Shown: positions 1 through 8,920 of the stretch, one piece after another
Layout of the letters: each line of letters starts with the position of its first letter
How positions within the stretch are numbered: position 1 is the first letter of the stretch
Source of the DNA: Stutzerimonas azotifigens
GTDB taxonomy: Bacteria; Pseudomonadota; Gammaproteobacteria; Pseudomonadales; Pseudomonadaceae
NCBI RefSeq assembly: GCF_013522725.1
Contig: NZ_JAAMRF010000002.1
Location: forward strand, 124,001-188,000
Length of the DNA: 64,000 nucleotides
Direction of reading: 5' to 3'
Program-made: the position numbers and the translations under genes
The notes under the pieces: model-generated
What the model saw: the letters and a program-made list of their open reading frames with translations, nothing else
Told to the model about the DNA's origin: nothing
Database searches by the model: none

Positions 1-2
1 AG

Positions 3-2477
3 TTGGTCGAGCGCGGCGCGACTGGCCGCTACGAGGTTCACGTGTTCGGTGAAGAACGCCAGCGTGCTTACGACCGTGTCCATCTCTCGGAATATTTCGG
101 TGGGCGCGACGCGGAATCCCTGGCGATGTGCGAGGCCGATTACTACGCCCGTCACGGCATCCACGCTCATCTGGGGGTGCAGGTGCTGGAGATCGATCGC
201 GAGCGCTGCGAGGTTGTGACCACCGAAGGTCGTCATTCCTACGACAAGCTGATCCTCGCTACCGGCTCCTATCCCTTCGTGCCGCCGATCGCTGGCGCCG
301 AGGGCAATTCACGGCTGGTCTACCGCACCCTTGACGACCTCGATGCCATCCGCGCCGCCGCACAGGGCGCGCGCCGCGGTGTGGTGGTAGGTGGCGGATT
401 GCTCGGCCTTGAGGCGGCCAACGCGCTGAAATCTCTCGGCCTGGAAGCCCATGTCGTCGAATTCGCGCCACGGCTGATGCCGGTGCAGCTCGACGCCGAG
501 GGCGGCGCGGCGCTCAAGGCACGCATCGAGGCGCTGGGCGTCGGCGTGCACCTGTCGCGCGCCACCCAGGAGATCGCCATCGGCGAGGCGTACGCCTACC
601 GTATGAACTTTCAGGACGGCGACTTCCTGGAAACCGACCTGATCGTCTTCTCCGCGGGCATCCGCCCGCAGGACGCCCTGGCCCGCGCCGCCGGGCTGGA
701 ACTGGGCGCGCGCGGCGGGGTGGCGGTGGACAACGACTGCCGCACCTCGGACCCGGCCATCTACGCCATCGGCGAGTGCGCCGCTTGGAATGGCAGCGTG
801 TTCGGCCTGGTCGCTCCCGGCTACAGCATGGCCCGCACCGTTGCCGCGCAGCTCGCCGGAGAGGCGCACGCGCCCTTCACCGGTGCCGACATGTCGACCA
901 AGCTCAAGCTGCTGGGCGTGGACGTCGGCTCCATCGGCGACGCCCAGGGCGCCACTCTGGGCAGCAAGAGCTACCGCTTTATCGACGAGGCCCGCGCCAG
1001 CTACCGCCGCCTGGTGGTCTCGCCGGACGGCAAGACGGTGATCGGCGCCGTGCTGGTTGGTGACAACAGCTACTACGACACCCTGCTGCAGTACGCGCAG
1101 AACGGCATCAAGCTGCCGGCCGAACCCTCGGGTCTGATCCTGCCGGCGGGCGAGGGCGCCCCGGCGCTCGGCGCCGATGCGCTGCCGGACACCGCGACGA
1201 TCTGCTCCTGCCACAACGTCACCAAGGGCGCGGTCTGCTGCCAGGTCGATGCCGGTGTCACCGATCTCGGCGAGCTGAAAGCCGCGACCAAGGCCGGCAC
1301 CGGCTGCGGCGGCTGCGCGGCGCTGCTCAAGCAGGTCTTCGAGCATGAACTCAGCGCCCGTGGCGTCGAAGTCGACAAGAGCCTCTGCGAGCACTTCGCC
1401 TACACCCGCCAGGAGCTCTACGGCATCGTCCGCGTCGAAGGCATCAAGCGCTTCGATGAGCTGCTGGCCAAGCACGGCCGCGGCCATGTCGGCTGCGACA
1501 TCTGCAAGCCGGCGGTGGGCTCGATCCTCGCCTCCTGCTGGAACCAGCCGATCACCGATCCGGCGCTGATTCCGCTGCAGGACACCAACGACACCTTCAT
1601 GGCGAACATGCAGAAGAACGGCACCTATTCCATCGTGCCGCGCATCGCCGGCGGCGAGATCACCCCCGACAAGCTGATCGTGCTCGGCGAGGTGGCGAAG
1701 AAATATGACCTCTATACCAAGATCACCGGTGGCCAGCGCATCGACCTGTTCGGCGCCCAGCTGCACCAGCTGCCGGACATCTGGGGCGAGCTGATCGCCG
1801 CCGGCTTCGAGACCGGCCACGCCTACGGCAAGAGCCTGCGCACGGTGAAGTCCTGCGTCGGCAGCACCTGGTGCCGCTACGGTGTGCAGGACAGCGTCGG
1901 CATGGCCCTGTTCCTCGAGAACCGCTACAAGGGCCTGCGCGCGCCGCACAAGATCAAGTTCGCCGTCTCCGGTTGCACCCGCGAGTGCGCCGAGGCGCAG
2001 AGCAAGGACGTCGGCGTGATCGCCACCGACAAGGGCTGGAACCTCTACGTCGCCGGCAACGGCGGCATGCGCCCACGGCACGCCGAGCTGCTGGCCACCG
2101 ACCTCGATGACGACACCCTGGTGCGCTATATCGACCGCTTCCTGATGTTCTACGTGCGCACCGCCGACCGCCTGCAGCGCACCTCGGTCTGGCGCGAGTC
2201 GCTGGAAGGCGGACTGGATTACCTCAAGCAGGTGGTCATCGACGACCGCCTGAGCCTCGCTGCCGAACTCGAGGCGCAGATGCAGCACGTGGTCGACACC
2301 TACGAGTGCGAGTGGGCCAACGCGCTCAAGGACGAGGAGAAGCTCAAGCGCTTCCGCACCTTCGTCAACGACGCGCGCCCCGACCCGGACATCCATTTCG
2401 TCAAGGAGCGCGGCCAGCCACGGCCAGCCCGCGTTTCCGAGCTGCACCTTATTTCCGTAACAGAGGAGGTGGTCTGA
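3..2477 (+). CDS. nirB: Assimilatory nitrite reductase [NAD(P)H] large subunit, 5'-truncated by window edge
   Basis: This subunit reduces nitrite to ammonium with six electrons from NAD(P)H through FAD, Fe-S clusters and siroheme, in the cytoplasm. The 824 visible residues carry an FAD/NAD pyridine-nucleotide oxidoreductase domain (about 1-310), a BFD-like [2Fe-2S] domain (C401, C403, C435, C438), ferredoxin-like nitrite/sulfite reductase half domains, and the siroheme/[4Fe-4S] ligands C618, C624, C658 and C662. The frame is open to the window edge and the nucleotide-binding N-terminus of roughly 20 residues is missing, so the apparent TTG at base 3 is not the real start. The stop overlaps nirD (TGATG), which indicates co-transcription and translational coupling. 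Confidence 0.96.
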   Translation: MVERGATGRYEVHVFGEERQRAYDRVHLSEYFGGRDAESLAMCEADYYARHGIHAHLGVQVLEIDRERCEVVTTEGRHSYDKLILATGSYPFVPPIAGAEGNSRLVYRTLDDLDAIRAAAQGARRGVVVGGGLLGLEAANALKSLGLEAHVVEFAPRLMPVQLDAEGGAALKARIEALGVGVHLSRATQEIAIGEAYAYRMNFQDGDFLETDLIVFSAGIRPQDALARAAGLELGARGGVAVDNDCRTSDPAIYAIGECAAWNGSVFGLVAPGYSMARTVAAQLAGEAHAPFTGADMSTKLKLLGVDVGSIGDAQGATLGSKSYRFIDEARASYRRLVVSPDGKTVIGAVLVGDNSYYDTLLQYAQNGIKLPAEPSGLILPAGEGAPALGADALPDTATICSCHNVTKGAVCCQVDAGVTDLGELKAATKAGTGCGGCAALLKQVFEHELSARGVEVDKSLCEHFAYTRQELYGIVRVEGIKRFDELLAKHGRGHVGCDICKPAVGSILASCWNQPITDPALIPLQDTNDTFMANMQKNGTYSIVPRIAGGEITPDKLIVLGEVAKKYDLYTKITGGQRIDLFGAQLHQLPDIWGELIAAGFETGHAYGKSLRTVKSCVGSTWCRYGVQDSVGMALFLENRYKGLRAPHKIKFAVSGCTRECAEAQSKDVGVIATDKGWNLYVAGNGGMRPRHAELLATDLDDDTLVRYIDRFLMFYVRTADRLQRTSVWRESLEGGLDYLKQVVIDDRLSLAAELEAQMQHVVDTYECEWANALKDEEKLKRFRTFVNDARPDPDIHFVKERGQPRPARVSELHLISVTEEVV

Positions 2478-2860
2478 TGAACCTGCCCAATGCCTTGCGT
2501 GTGGAGTCCCGATCGGCCAGTGCGGCGCGGTGGTATCCGCTGTGTCAGCGAGCGGACCTGGTCGCCAATTCCGGCGTGGTCGCCTGGCTCGACGGCGAGC
2601 AGGTCGCGCTGTTCCATGTGCCGGACACCGAAACGGGCGATCAGGTGTTCGCCATCGACAACAAGGACCCGAAGTCCGGCGCGAACGTCATCGGCCGCGG
2701 CCTGATCGGCCAGCTCAAGGGCGAGCTGGTGATCGCCTCGCCGCTGTACAAGCAGCACTTCCGGCTACAGGACGGCAGCTGCGTGGAGTATCCCGAGCAA
2801 CGTCTGCGCGTCTGGCCGGTAAGGCTCCACGGCGAACAGGTGGAGATCGGCCTGGACTGA
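2477..2860 (+). CDS. nirD: Nitrite reductase [NAD(P)H] small subunit
   Basis: This is a 127-residue partner of NirB in assimilatory nitrite reduction. It has the Rieske-like fold region (about residues 12-110, including the QVFAIDN and ASPLYKQHF strands). It lacks the Cys-x-His pairs of true Rieske proteins, as is usual for NirD, so it should not bind a [2Fe-2S] cluster. The ATG overlaps the nirB stop by one base, and a GAGGAGG-like ribosome binding site lies inside the nirB end. This fixes the start, although the frame stays open further upstream. Confidence 0.93.
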   Translation: MNLPNALRVESRSASAARWYPLCQRADLVANSGVVAWLDGEQVALFHVPDTETGDQVFAIDNKDPKSGANVIGRGLIGQLKGELVIASPLYKQHFRLQDGSCVEYPEQRLRVWPVRLHGEQVEIGLD

Positions 2861-2946
2861 ACCGCCGATACGCCCGGTACGTTCCGGGGCGCCTGCGCGC
2901 CCGAGCTACCGCCTGTTTTCAAGCCACTTTCTGGAATCGAAGCCCC

Positions 2947-3756
2947 ATGTCCTACCTCGTCCCGTCCGAATTCGTCACCAAGATGGTCGATGCCGGTGAA
3001 TCCAAGATCTACATGTCCACCCGCGATACCTTGATTCGCTCCTACATGGCCGGCGCTATCCTGGCGCTGGCGGCGGTGTTCGCGGTCACCGTCACCGTCC
3101 AGTCTGGCTCGCCGCTGGTGGGCGCGATGCTGTTTCCGGTGGGCTTCATCATGCTGTACCTGATGGGGTTCGATCTGCTGACCGGCGTGTTCGTGCTGAC
3201 GCCGCTGGCGCTGCTGGATCGTCGTCCGGGTGTCACGGTGGGCCGCATCCTGCGCAACTGGGGGCTGGTGTTTCTCGGGAACTTCGGCGGGGCGCTCACC
3301 GTGGCGTTCATGATGGCCTTCGTCTTCACCTACGGCTTCTCGACAGAGCCTGGGCCGGTGGCCGAACGGATCTCCCACATCGGCGAGGACCGGACTCTGG
3401 GCTATGCGCAATACGGGGCGGCGGGCTGGTTCACCATCTTCCTGCGCGGCATGCTGTGCAACTGGATGGTGTCGATGGGCGTCGTGGGCGCGATGATCTC
3501 AACTTCGGTGAGCGGCAAGGCCATCGCGATGTGGATGCCGATCATGTTGTTCTTTTTCATGGCCTTCGAGCATTCGGTGGTGAACATGTTCCTGTTCCCT
3601 TCGGCGATGCTTCTGGGCGGCGACTTCTCGATCATGGATTACATGATCTGGAACGAAATCCCCACGGTACTGGGCAACCTGGTCGGCGGCCTGGCCTTCA
3701 CCGGCCTCACGCTCTACACCACCCACGTCAAAACCGCGCCCAAGCGCGTGCTCTGA
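2947..3756 (+). CDS. Formate/nitrite transporter (FNT) family channel, NirC/FocA-like
   Basis: This 269-residue inner-membrane protein has about six hydrophobic helices and reads as a member of the FNT family of pentameric channels for small monovalent anions. It lies 86 bp after nirD on the same strand, so nitrite is the most likely substrate. Visible traits are the short N-terminal amphipathic segment (VDAGESKIYMS), a GFDLLTGVF stretch after the third helix and an N-x-F-G-G segment (NFGGALTV) in the middle. I chose the ATG at 2947 because the family N-terminus begins there; the longer open frame upstream is a shadow of nirD. Formate transport cannot be excluded. Confidence 0.88.
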   Translation: MSYLVPSEFVTKMVDAGESKIYMSTRDTLIRSYMAGAILALAAVFAVTVTVQSGSPLVGAMLFPVGFIMLYLMGFDLLTGVFVLTPLALLDRRPGVTVGRILRNWGLVFLGNFGGALTVAFMMAFVFTYGFSTEPGPVAERISHIGEDRTLGYAQYGAAGWFTIFLRGMLCNWMVSMGVVGAMISTSVSGKAIAMWMPIMLFFFMAFEHSVVNMFLFPSAMLLGGDFSIMDYMIWNEIPTVLGNLVGGLAFTGLTLYTTHVKTAPKRVL

Positions 3757-3795
3757 GCCCGACGCGCGCCGGCCCAGCGCCGGTGCGTTGCCTCC

Positions 3796-5517
3796 ATGAG
3801 CAACCGACTCTCGATCAGCGCTGGACAGCACTCCGATCCGGGGCGCAAGGCCGTCAACCAGGACTTCCACGGGCTGTGTGTGCCCGGCGAGCCACTGCTC
3901 GGCAGCAAAGGCATCGCCGTGGCGCTGGCCGATGGCATCAGCAGCAGCGATGTCAGTCACATCGCCAGCGAAACCGCGGTCAAGAGCCTGTTGCAGGACT
4001 ACTTCTGCACACCCGAAGCCTGGTCGGTGAAAAAGTCGGCGCAGCGCGTGCTGGTCGCCACCAACTACTGGCTGCACGCCCAGACGCGCCAGAGCCGCTA
4101 TCGCTACGATCAGGATCGCGGCTACGTCTGCACCCTCAGCGCGCTGATCCTCAAGACCACCACGGCGCACCTGTTTCACATCGGCGACGCACGCATCTAC
4201 CGGTTGCGCGGCGGCCAGCTCGAACAGCTCACCGAAGACCATCGGGTCTGGGCCTCGCAGGGCAAGAGCTACCTGGGCCGGGCGCTGGGCATCAATGCGC
4301 ATCTGGAAATCGACTACCGCAGCCTGCCGCTGGAGCGGGGCGACCATTTCGTGCTCACTACCGATGGCGTCTACGAGCATCTGGACGAGCGCTGGATCGT
4401 CGCCGCGATCGAGCAGGGCGGGGATGACCTCGATGCCGCGGCGCGCGGCCTCGTCGAGCAGGCCTATGCCGCTGGCAGCGACGACAACCTGACGGTGCAG
4501 ATCGTGCGCATCGACAGCCTGCCGGAACAGGCCGCCGACGAGCTCGGCCAGCAGGTGGCCGACCTGGCCCTGCCACCGGTGCTCGAACCGCGCATGCGTT
4601 TCGACGGCTACCGCATCGAGCGCGAGCTTCACGCCAGCAGTCGCAGCCATGTGTACCTCGCGACGGATGAGGAAAGTGGCGAAACCCTCGTGCTGAAGAC
4701 GCCTTCGATCGACCTGCAGAGCGATGCGGCCTATCTGGAGCGCTTCCTAACCGAAGAGTGGATCGCCCGGCGTATCGACAGCCCGCACGTGGTCAGGCCA
4801 TGCACGCAACGGCGCGCACGTCGCTACCTGTACACCGCCACCGAATACATCGAAGGCCGTACGCTGGCGCAGTGGATGATCGACAACCCGCGGCCGGATC
4901 TCGAGACCGTGCGCGGCCTCGTCGAACAGATCGCCCGTGGCCTGCGCGCCTTCCACCGGCTGGAGATGGTTCACCAGGACCTGCGTCCGGCCAATCTGAT
5001 GATCGATGCCAGCGGCACGGTGAGAATCATCGACTTCGGCTCCACCCGGGTGGCCGGGCTGGTCGAAGCCAGTCCCAAAGGCACGCTCGACAGCCCGCTG
5101 GGCACGGCGGCCTATACCGCGCCGGAGTGTTTTCTCGGCGAACCCGCCAGTGCGCGGTCCGATCTGTTCTCCCTCGGCGTGATCGCCTACCAGATGCTCA
5201 CCGGCCGCCTGCCATACGGCACGCGAGTGGCGACCAGCCGGACCCGCGCCGCGCAGAAGCGCCTGGCTTATGCGCCGGCGCGCGAAGTCAATCGCGACCT
5301 GCCGCCATGGGTCGACGACGTTCTGCGCAAGGCACTGCACCCGGACCCCTACAAGCGCTATGGCGAGCTTTCCGAATTCGTCTTCGACCTGCGCCAGCCG
5401 GGCCGGGCGCTGCTGGAAAAGGCCCGGCCGCCCTTGATGGAGCGTGATCCGGTGCTGTTCTGGAAATGCGTGTCGCTGGCACTGGCGGTCGTCATCGCCT
5501 TGCTGCTCGGGCGCTGA
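3796..5517 (+). CDS. Bifunctional PP2C-type phosphatase / Ser-Thr protein kinase with C-terminal membrane anchor
   Basis: This 573-residue signalling protein has two catalytic domains in one chain. Residues about 5-240 form a PP2C phosphatase with metal-binding motifs ADG (D46), TTDG (D190) and SDDN (D229/D230). Residues about 270-535 form a Hanks-type kinase with Lys301, catalytic loop HQDLRPAN (D395, N400), DFG (413-415) and APE (442-444). The glycine loop is degenerate (HASSRSHV instead of GxGxxG). Residues 555-572 form a single membrane helix, so both domains should face the cytoplasm. It sits 39 bp after the nitrite channel gene. A similar kinase gene neighbours nirB in P. aeruginosa (recalled), which suggests a role in nitrogen assimilation; the targets are unknown. 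Confidence 0.9.
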   Translation: MSNRLSISAGQHSDPGRKAVNQDFHGLCVPGEPLLGSKGIAVALADGISSSDVSHIASETAVKSLLQDYFCTPEAWSVKKSAQRVLVATNYWLHAQTRQSRYRYDQDRGYVCTLSALILKTTTAHLFHIGDARIYRLRGGQLEQLTEDHRVWASQGKSYLGRALGINAHLEIDYRSLPLERGDHFVLTTDGVYEHLDERWIVAAIEQGGDDLDAAARGLVEQAYAAGSDDNLTVQIVRIDSLPEQAADELGQQVADLALPPVLEPRMRFDGYRIERELHASSRSHVYLATDEESGETLVLKTPSIDLQSDAAYLERFLTEEWIARRIDSPHVVRPCTQRRARRYLYTATEYIEGRTLAQWMIDNPRPDLETVRGLVEQIARGLRAFHRLEMVHQDLRPANLMIDASGTVRIIDFGSTRVAGLVEASPKGTLDSPLGTAAYTAPECFLGEPASARSDLFSLGVIAYQMLTGRLPYGTRVATSRTRAAQKRLAYAPAREVNRDLPPWVDDVLRKALHPDPYKRYGELSEFVFDLRQPGRALLEKARPPLMERDPVLFWKCVSLALAVVIALLLGR

Positions 5518-5555
5518 GAGTCAGCCACCGCCGCTGGGTCGAGCGACCGGCCACA

Positions 5556-5972
5556 TCACGGCGTCTCGCAGTTGATCATCCAGCTGACCCCGAAACGGTC
5601 GACTAGCGAGCCGAAACGCAGCGCCCAGAAGGTCTGCGCCAACGGCATCTCCACCCGACCGCCTTCGGCCAGCGCGGCGAACAGCCGCTCGCCGTCGGCC
5701 ACGCTGTCCGGGCTCAGGGTGATCGAGCAGCCCCGAATACCTTCGTACGGCTGTCCAGGCATGCTGTCCGAGGCCATCAGCAGGTGGCCCTCCAGACGCA
5801 GGCAGCCGTGCATGATCCGGTCGCGATACGCGGGTGGGACCTCGAGCCCTTCGCTCTCGGGCACATCGGCGAAGGTCATCATCGCTTCGAGCTCGCCGCC
5901 CAGGACTTCCTGGTAGAAGGTGAGGGCCGCTCGGGACTGGTCTTCGAAGAACAGGTAGGTCGAAATCTTCAT
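5556..5972 (-). CDS. VOC-superfamily (PhnB/glyoxalase-like) protein
   Basis: This is a 138-residue single-domain vicinal-oxygen-chelate protein of the PhnB/YjdN-like branch, recognised from the N-terminal Y-L-F-F-E-D strand, A-L-T-F-Y helix and the late WALRFGSLVDRFGV segment. Members often bind a metal or a small hydrophobic ligand, but this branch has no settled reaction. I chose the ATG at 5972 because homologues start with MKIST and a GGGAG lies upstream; an ATG 45 bases earlier is possible. The gene is convergent with the kinase gene, with 38 bp between the stops. Confidence 0.82.
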   Translation of the reverse strand: MKISTYLFFEDQSRAALTFYQEVLGGELEAMMTFADVPESEGLEVPPAYRDRIMHGCLRLEGHLLMASDSMPGQPYEGIRGCSITLSPDSVADGERLFAALAEGGRVEMPLAQTFWALRFGSLVDRFGVSWMINCETP

Positions 5973-6087
5973 GGTGGGCTTCTCCCGGGACGAGGCAGGA
6001 TGCCTTCGCTCACCCATAGTCGAACGAGGCAGGCCGGAATCGACAGCCGTCGGGCGTGCGCGGCCCGCTGGAGGCCGCGCAGAGCGA

Positions 6088-7125
6088 TCAGTAACTACCC
6101 AGCTGCGTCACCGAGGCGCTGTTACCGTTGCCACGCTGGGCGATGGTCGCCTGGTTCGGCGCGCCATAACTGCCACCCATGTACTGGTTGAGGTGCGCTG
6201 TGTTGAGGTTGCCCGCCTGGCTGATTCCAGCGCTGTTGTACGAGAGGTTCTGGTCCGCGCTGATGAAGTTCTCGGTGCCGATCTGGTCGATCGTCAGGCT
6301 GTTGTCGAACATCGTAGTGGAGACAACTTCCACGCGGTTGTAGTCCCCGATCGATTGCCCCGTCACCTGTGTGCCCGTCGTGCGAGCGGAAAGTTCGTTA
6401 CCGGTGCCCTGCTGGAGAAAGTCGATGTCGCCGCGCTCGCCGGCGTGAATCTGTGCGTTGTTGGCGGTGCCTGTCTGATGCAGGTCCACCTCGCCGGCGG
6501 GATAACGGCCCGAGGGCTGCACGATTTCGGCGACGTTGGCCACCCCTTCCTGGACCACCTGGGCAACTTCCTGGCCGAGGCCGAACGAGGTCTGCTCCAG
6601 TTGCACGCTGTTGGCCGTCCCGACCTGAACGATGCTGGCCGAGCCGAAACCGGCCTGGCGCACGCTGACCTGGTTGTCCTGTCCGATCGACTCCACTGCC
6701 AGCGTATTGGCGATATAGGTCTGCGAGGCGTCCAGATGGTTGTTGTCGCCTTGTTGGTAGATCACCGCGTTCATGGCGGCGTCGACCTGTTCCAGCACAA
6801 CCGTGTTGAGAGCACCGACCTGTTCGATTTGTGCGGTGACGTTGCCAACTTCGCGTGTGTGCGCTTGTTGAACGTCCGCACTGTTCGCGGTGCCACGCTG
6901 TACCACCGAGGCGTGCAGTTCAGAGACGCCCGACCCGGACTGGCCGGTGTAGGCGCTGTTCTGCTGCCCATACTGCTCGATGAACGACTGCAGACTCGAG
7001 CCTTGCTGGACCTGTTCGGCCAGATTGGCATCGCCGGTCTGGATGACTTCGGCAAGGTTGCCTGCGATAAGGGGTGCACTGCTGGTCAGCAGCAGCGCGG
7101 TTGCGATGGGTTTGAGCGAAAACAT
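6088..7125 (-). CDS. Solitary curlin-repeat protein, candidate secreted functional amyloid
   Basis: This 345-residue protein has a signal peptide (about 1-21, ending LIAG) followed almost entirely by degenerate repeats of the curlin type Q-x-G-x-x-N-x-A-x-(V/L)-x-Q. About 13 copies are visible, among them QTGDANLA, QRGTANSA, QVGTANSV, QEGVANVA, QTGTANNA and QRGNGNSA. CsgA and CsgB of E. coli have five copies in about 150 residues, so this is an unusually long relative. It has no cysteine. A GAGGAGG ribosome binding site lies 6 bases before the ATG. No csgD, csgE, csgF or csgG homologue is visible in the window, so the export route is unclear. The curlin-repeat reading is strong; amyloid formation is inferred. 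Confidence 0.85.
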   Translation of the reverse strand: MFSLKPIATALLLTSSAPLIAGNLAEVIQTGDANLAEQVQQGSSLQSFIEQYGQQNSAYTGQSGSGVSELHASVVQRGTANSADVQQAHTREVGNVTAQIEQVGALNTVVLEQVDAAMNAVIYQQGDNNHLDASQTYIANTLAVESIGQDNQVSVRQAGFGSASIVQVGTANSVQLEQTSFGLGQEVAQVVQEGVANVAEIVQPSGRYPAGEVDLHQTGTANNAQIHAGERGDIDFLQQGTGNELSARTTGTQVTGQSIGDYNRVEVVSTTMFDNSLTIDQIGTENFISADQNLSYNSAGISQAGNLNTAHLNQYMGGSYGAPNQATIAQRGNGNSASVTQLGSY

Positions 7126-7277
7126 GCGAACCTCCTCGTGTCGTCGAGTTCGATCCGATGGCTGGACTGCGCCACCCGATGCCGATTGTTGCGCCGTCGT
7201 TACCGTTGGGAAATCGCCGTTTCGGTTGAGACGCAGCGCCTGGAGGCATTAATCCCGAGCACCACCGAACCATCCCG

Positions 7278-7289
7278 TATTGGCCAATA
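7278..7289. promoter_or_regulatory. 12-bp perfect palindrome between divergent curlin and HIT genes
   Basis: The sequence TATTGGCCAATA is a perfect palindrome 49 bp before the HIT start and about 150 bp before the curlin-repeat gene. Its place in a divergent promoter region makes it a candidate operator. No regulator is assigned. Confidence 0.35.
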
Positions 7290-7337
7290 TGCGCCCGGGC
7301 GGTATGGTTGCCGCTTCCTCATCCGTGGAGAACGACC

Positions 7338-7775
7338 GTGTCCCTGACTGCCGCTTACGATTCGCAGAACATCTTCGCCCAGATCATTCGTGGCGACGCG
7401 CCGTGCTACAAGATCTACGAGGATGAGGATGTGCTCGCCTTCCTCGATGTCTTTCCGCAGTCGTACGGCCATACCCTGGTGATTCCCAAGCGCTCAGCCG
7501 CCTGCAATATCCTCGACGTGGACACCGAGGCGCTGTGCAAGATGGCCGCGGTGACGCAGAAGCTGGCGCAAGTGATCGTCGCCGAGCTGCAGCCCGATGG
7601 CGTGCAGGTCGCGCAGTTCAATGGCGCGCCTGCGGGGCAGACGGTGTTCCACATTCACATGCATATCGTGCCGCGTTTTTCGGGCGAAGGGCTGGGCGTG
7701 CATGCCGCGGCCAAGGCGGATCCGGCCGAGCTTGAACAGCTGCAGGCGCGTCTGCTCAAGCGTCTCGCGGCTTGA
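7338..7775 (+). CDS. HIT-family nucleotide hydrolase
   Basis: This 145-residue cytoplasmic protein belongs to the histidine-triad family, which hydrolyses or transfers nucleoside phosphates such as AMP-lysine or Ap4A-type substrates. The triad HIHMHI (H105, H107, H109) is intact, and the N-terminal F-A-x-I-I-x-G-D and D-V-F-P-Q-S-x-G-H-T strands match the family. The GTG at 7338 is preceded by GGAG seven bases upstream, which favours it over an earlier in-frame codon at 7308. The stop overlaps the possible TTG start of the next lipoprotein gene. The precise substrate is unknown. Confidence 0.9.
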   Translation: MSLTAAYDSQNIFAQIIRGDAPCYKIYEDEDVLAFLDVFPQSYGHTLVIPKRSAACNILDVDTEALCKMAAVTQKLAQVIVAELQPDGVQVAQFNGAPAGQTVFHIHMHIVPRFSGEGLGVHAAAKADPAELEQLQARLLKRLAA

Positions 7776-8911
7776 GCGATGTCGTGAAGGCCGGGCGGTG
7801 GCCGGCGAAGCATGCCGCCTACGATCCATTCCGCCTGGCGGCGCTGTGTCTCGGTGCGCTGCTGGCACTTGCCGGTTGTGGCACCCAGCCATCGCAGCCG
7901 GCCGGGCCGACACCTGAAAATGTGCAGGCGAAGATCGCCCGGCTGATGCCGACCACCGTGAAGGATCGCCAGGCCTGGGCGGTGGACATCCAGCTGGCGT
8001 TCGAAGTGCAGGGCATCGCGCCGACAGACGAGAACATCTGCTCGGTCATCGCCGTGACCGAGCAGGAGTCCACCTTCCAGGCCGAACCTCCGGTGCCGGG
8101 GCTGGCGAAGATCGCCCGTCAGGAAATCGATCGGCGCGCGGCGCGTCTGCACGTACCGGGGTTTCTGGTGGACGCGGCGCTGCGCACCGAATCGCCCGGC
8201 GGCAAGACCTACGGTGATCGGCTCAAGGCGGTGCGTACGGAGAGGCAACTGAGCGACATCTTCGACGACTTCATCGGCATCGTGCCGCTCGGTCGGCAGC
8301 TATTCGGCAGCCTCAACCCGGTGCGTACCGGCGGGCCGATGCAGGTGAGTATCGCCTTTGCCGAAAGCCAGGCGCGGCGCTATCCCTATCCGGTGCGCGG
8401 CACGATTCGCGACGAAGTCTTCACCCGCCGCGGAGGCCTGTATTTCGGCATCGCCCATCTGCTCGGCTACGAGGCCAATTACGACCGGCACCTGTATCGC
8501 TACGCCGACTTCAACGCCGGCTGGTATGCCAGCCGCAACGCGGCGTTCCAGGCGGCGGTGGCTCGCCTGACCAAGACGAAGCTGGCGCTGGACGGTGATC
8601 TGATCATCCATGGCAGTACCGCCGCCGGGCAGACCGAGCGGGCGGTACGGACACTCGGCAGCAGGCTGGGCATGAGCGACGCGGCGATCCGGCGAGCGCT
8701 GGTGCAGGGCGATCAGCTCGAGTTCGAGCAGACCGAGCTGTACCGCCAGGTCTTCGCCATGGCCGACAAGGCTGCTGGCAAACCCTTGCCCCGCGCCGTG
8801 CTGCCGGGCATTCGCCTGGAAAGTCCGAAGATCACCCGCAACCTCACCACCGCCTGGTTCGCCAATCGCGTCGACGAGCGCCACAAGCGCTGCATGGCCA
8901 GGGCCCGGTGA
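7772..8911 (+). CDS. DUF1615 family lipoprotein
   Basis: This predicted lipoprotein has a hydrophobic leader and a clear lipobox LAGC (Cys36 if translation begins at 7772). The mature part of about 340 residues matches the DUF1615 family I recall from pseudomonads; it includes a VTEQESTFQAEPPVPG stretch reminiscent of transglycosylase-like folds. The function is not established; a role at the envelope is inferred from the lipidation signal. The start is uncertain: the TTG at 7772 overlaps the HIT stop, a GTG at 7784 is in frame, and neither has a strong ribosome binding site. It ends 9 bp from the convergent DUF445 gene. Confidence 0.8.
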   Translation: MSDVVKAGRWPAKHAAYDPFRLAALCLGALLALAGCGTQPSQPAGPTPENVQAKIARLMPTTVKDRQAWAVDIQLAFEVQGIAPTDENICSVIAVTEQESTFQAEPPVPGLAKIARQEIDRRAARLHVPGFLVDAALRTESPGGKTYGDRLKAVRTERQLSDIFDDFIGIVPLGRQLFGSLNPVRTGGPMQVSIAFAESQARRYPYPVRGTIRDEVFTRRGGLYFGIAHLLGYEANYDRHLYRYADFNAGWYASRNAAFQAAVARLTKTKLALDGDLIIHGSTAAGQTERAVRTLGSRLGMSDAAIRRALVQGDQLEFEQTELYRQVFAMADKAAGKPLPRAVLPGIRLESPKITRNLTTAWFANRVDERHKRCMARAR

Positions 8912-8920
8912 GGCGGCGGT

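Noticed and set aside
309..2447. 712-codon open frame on the minus strand opposite nirB
   Set aside because: Shadow of a high-GC gene. The nirB frame carries all cofactor motifs, and the antisense product has no family signal.
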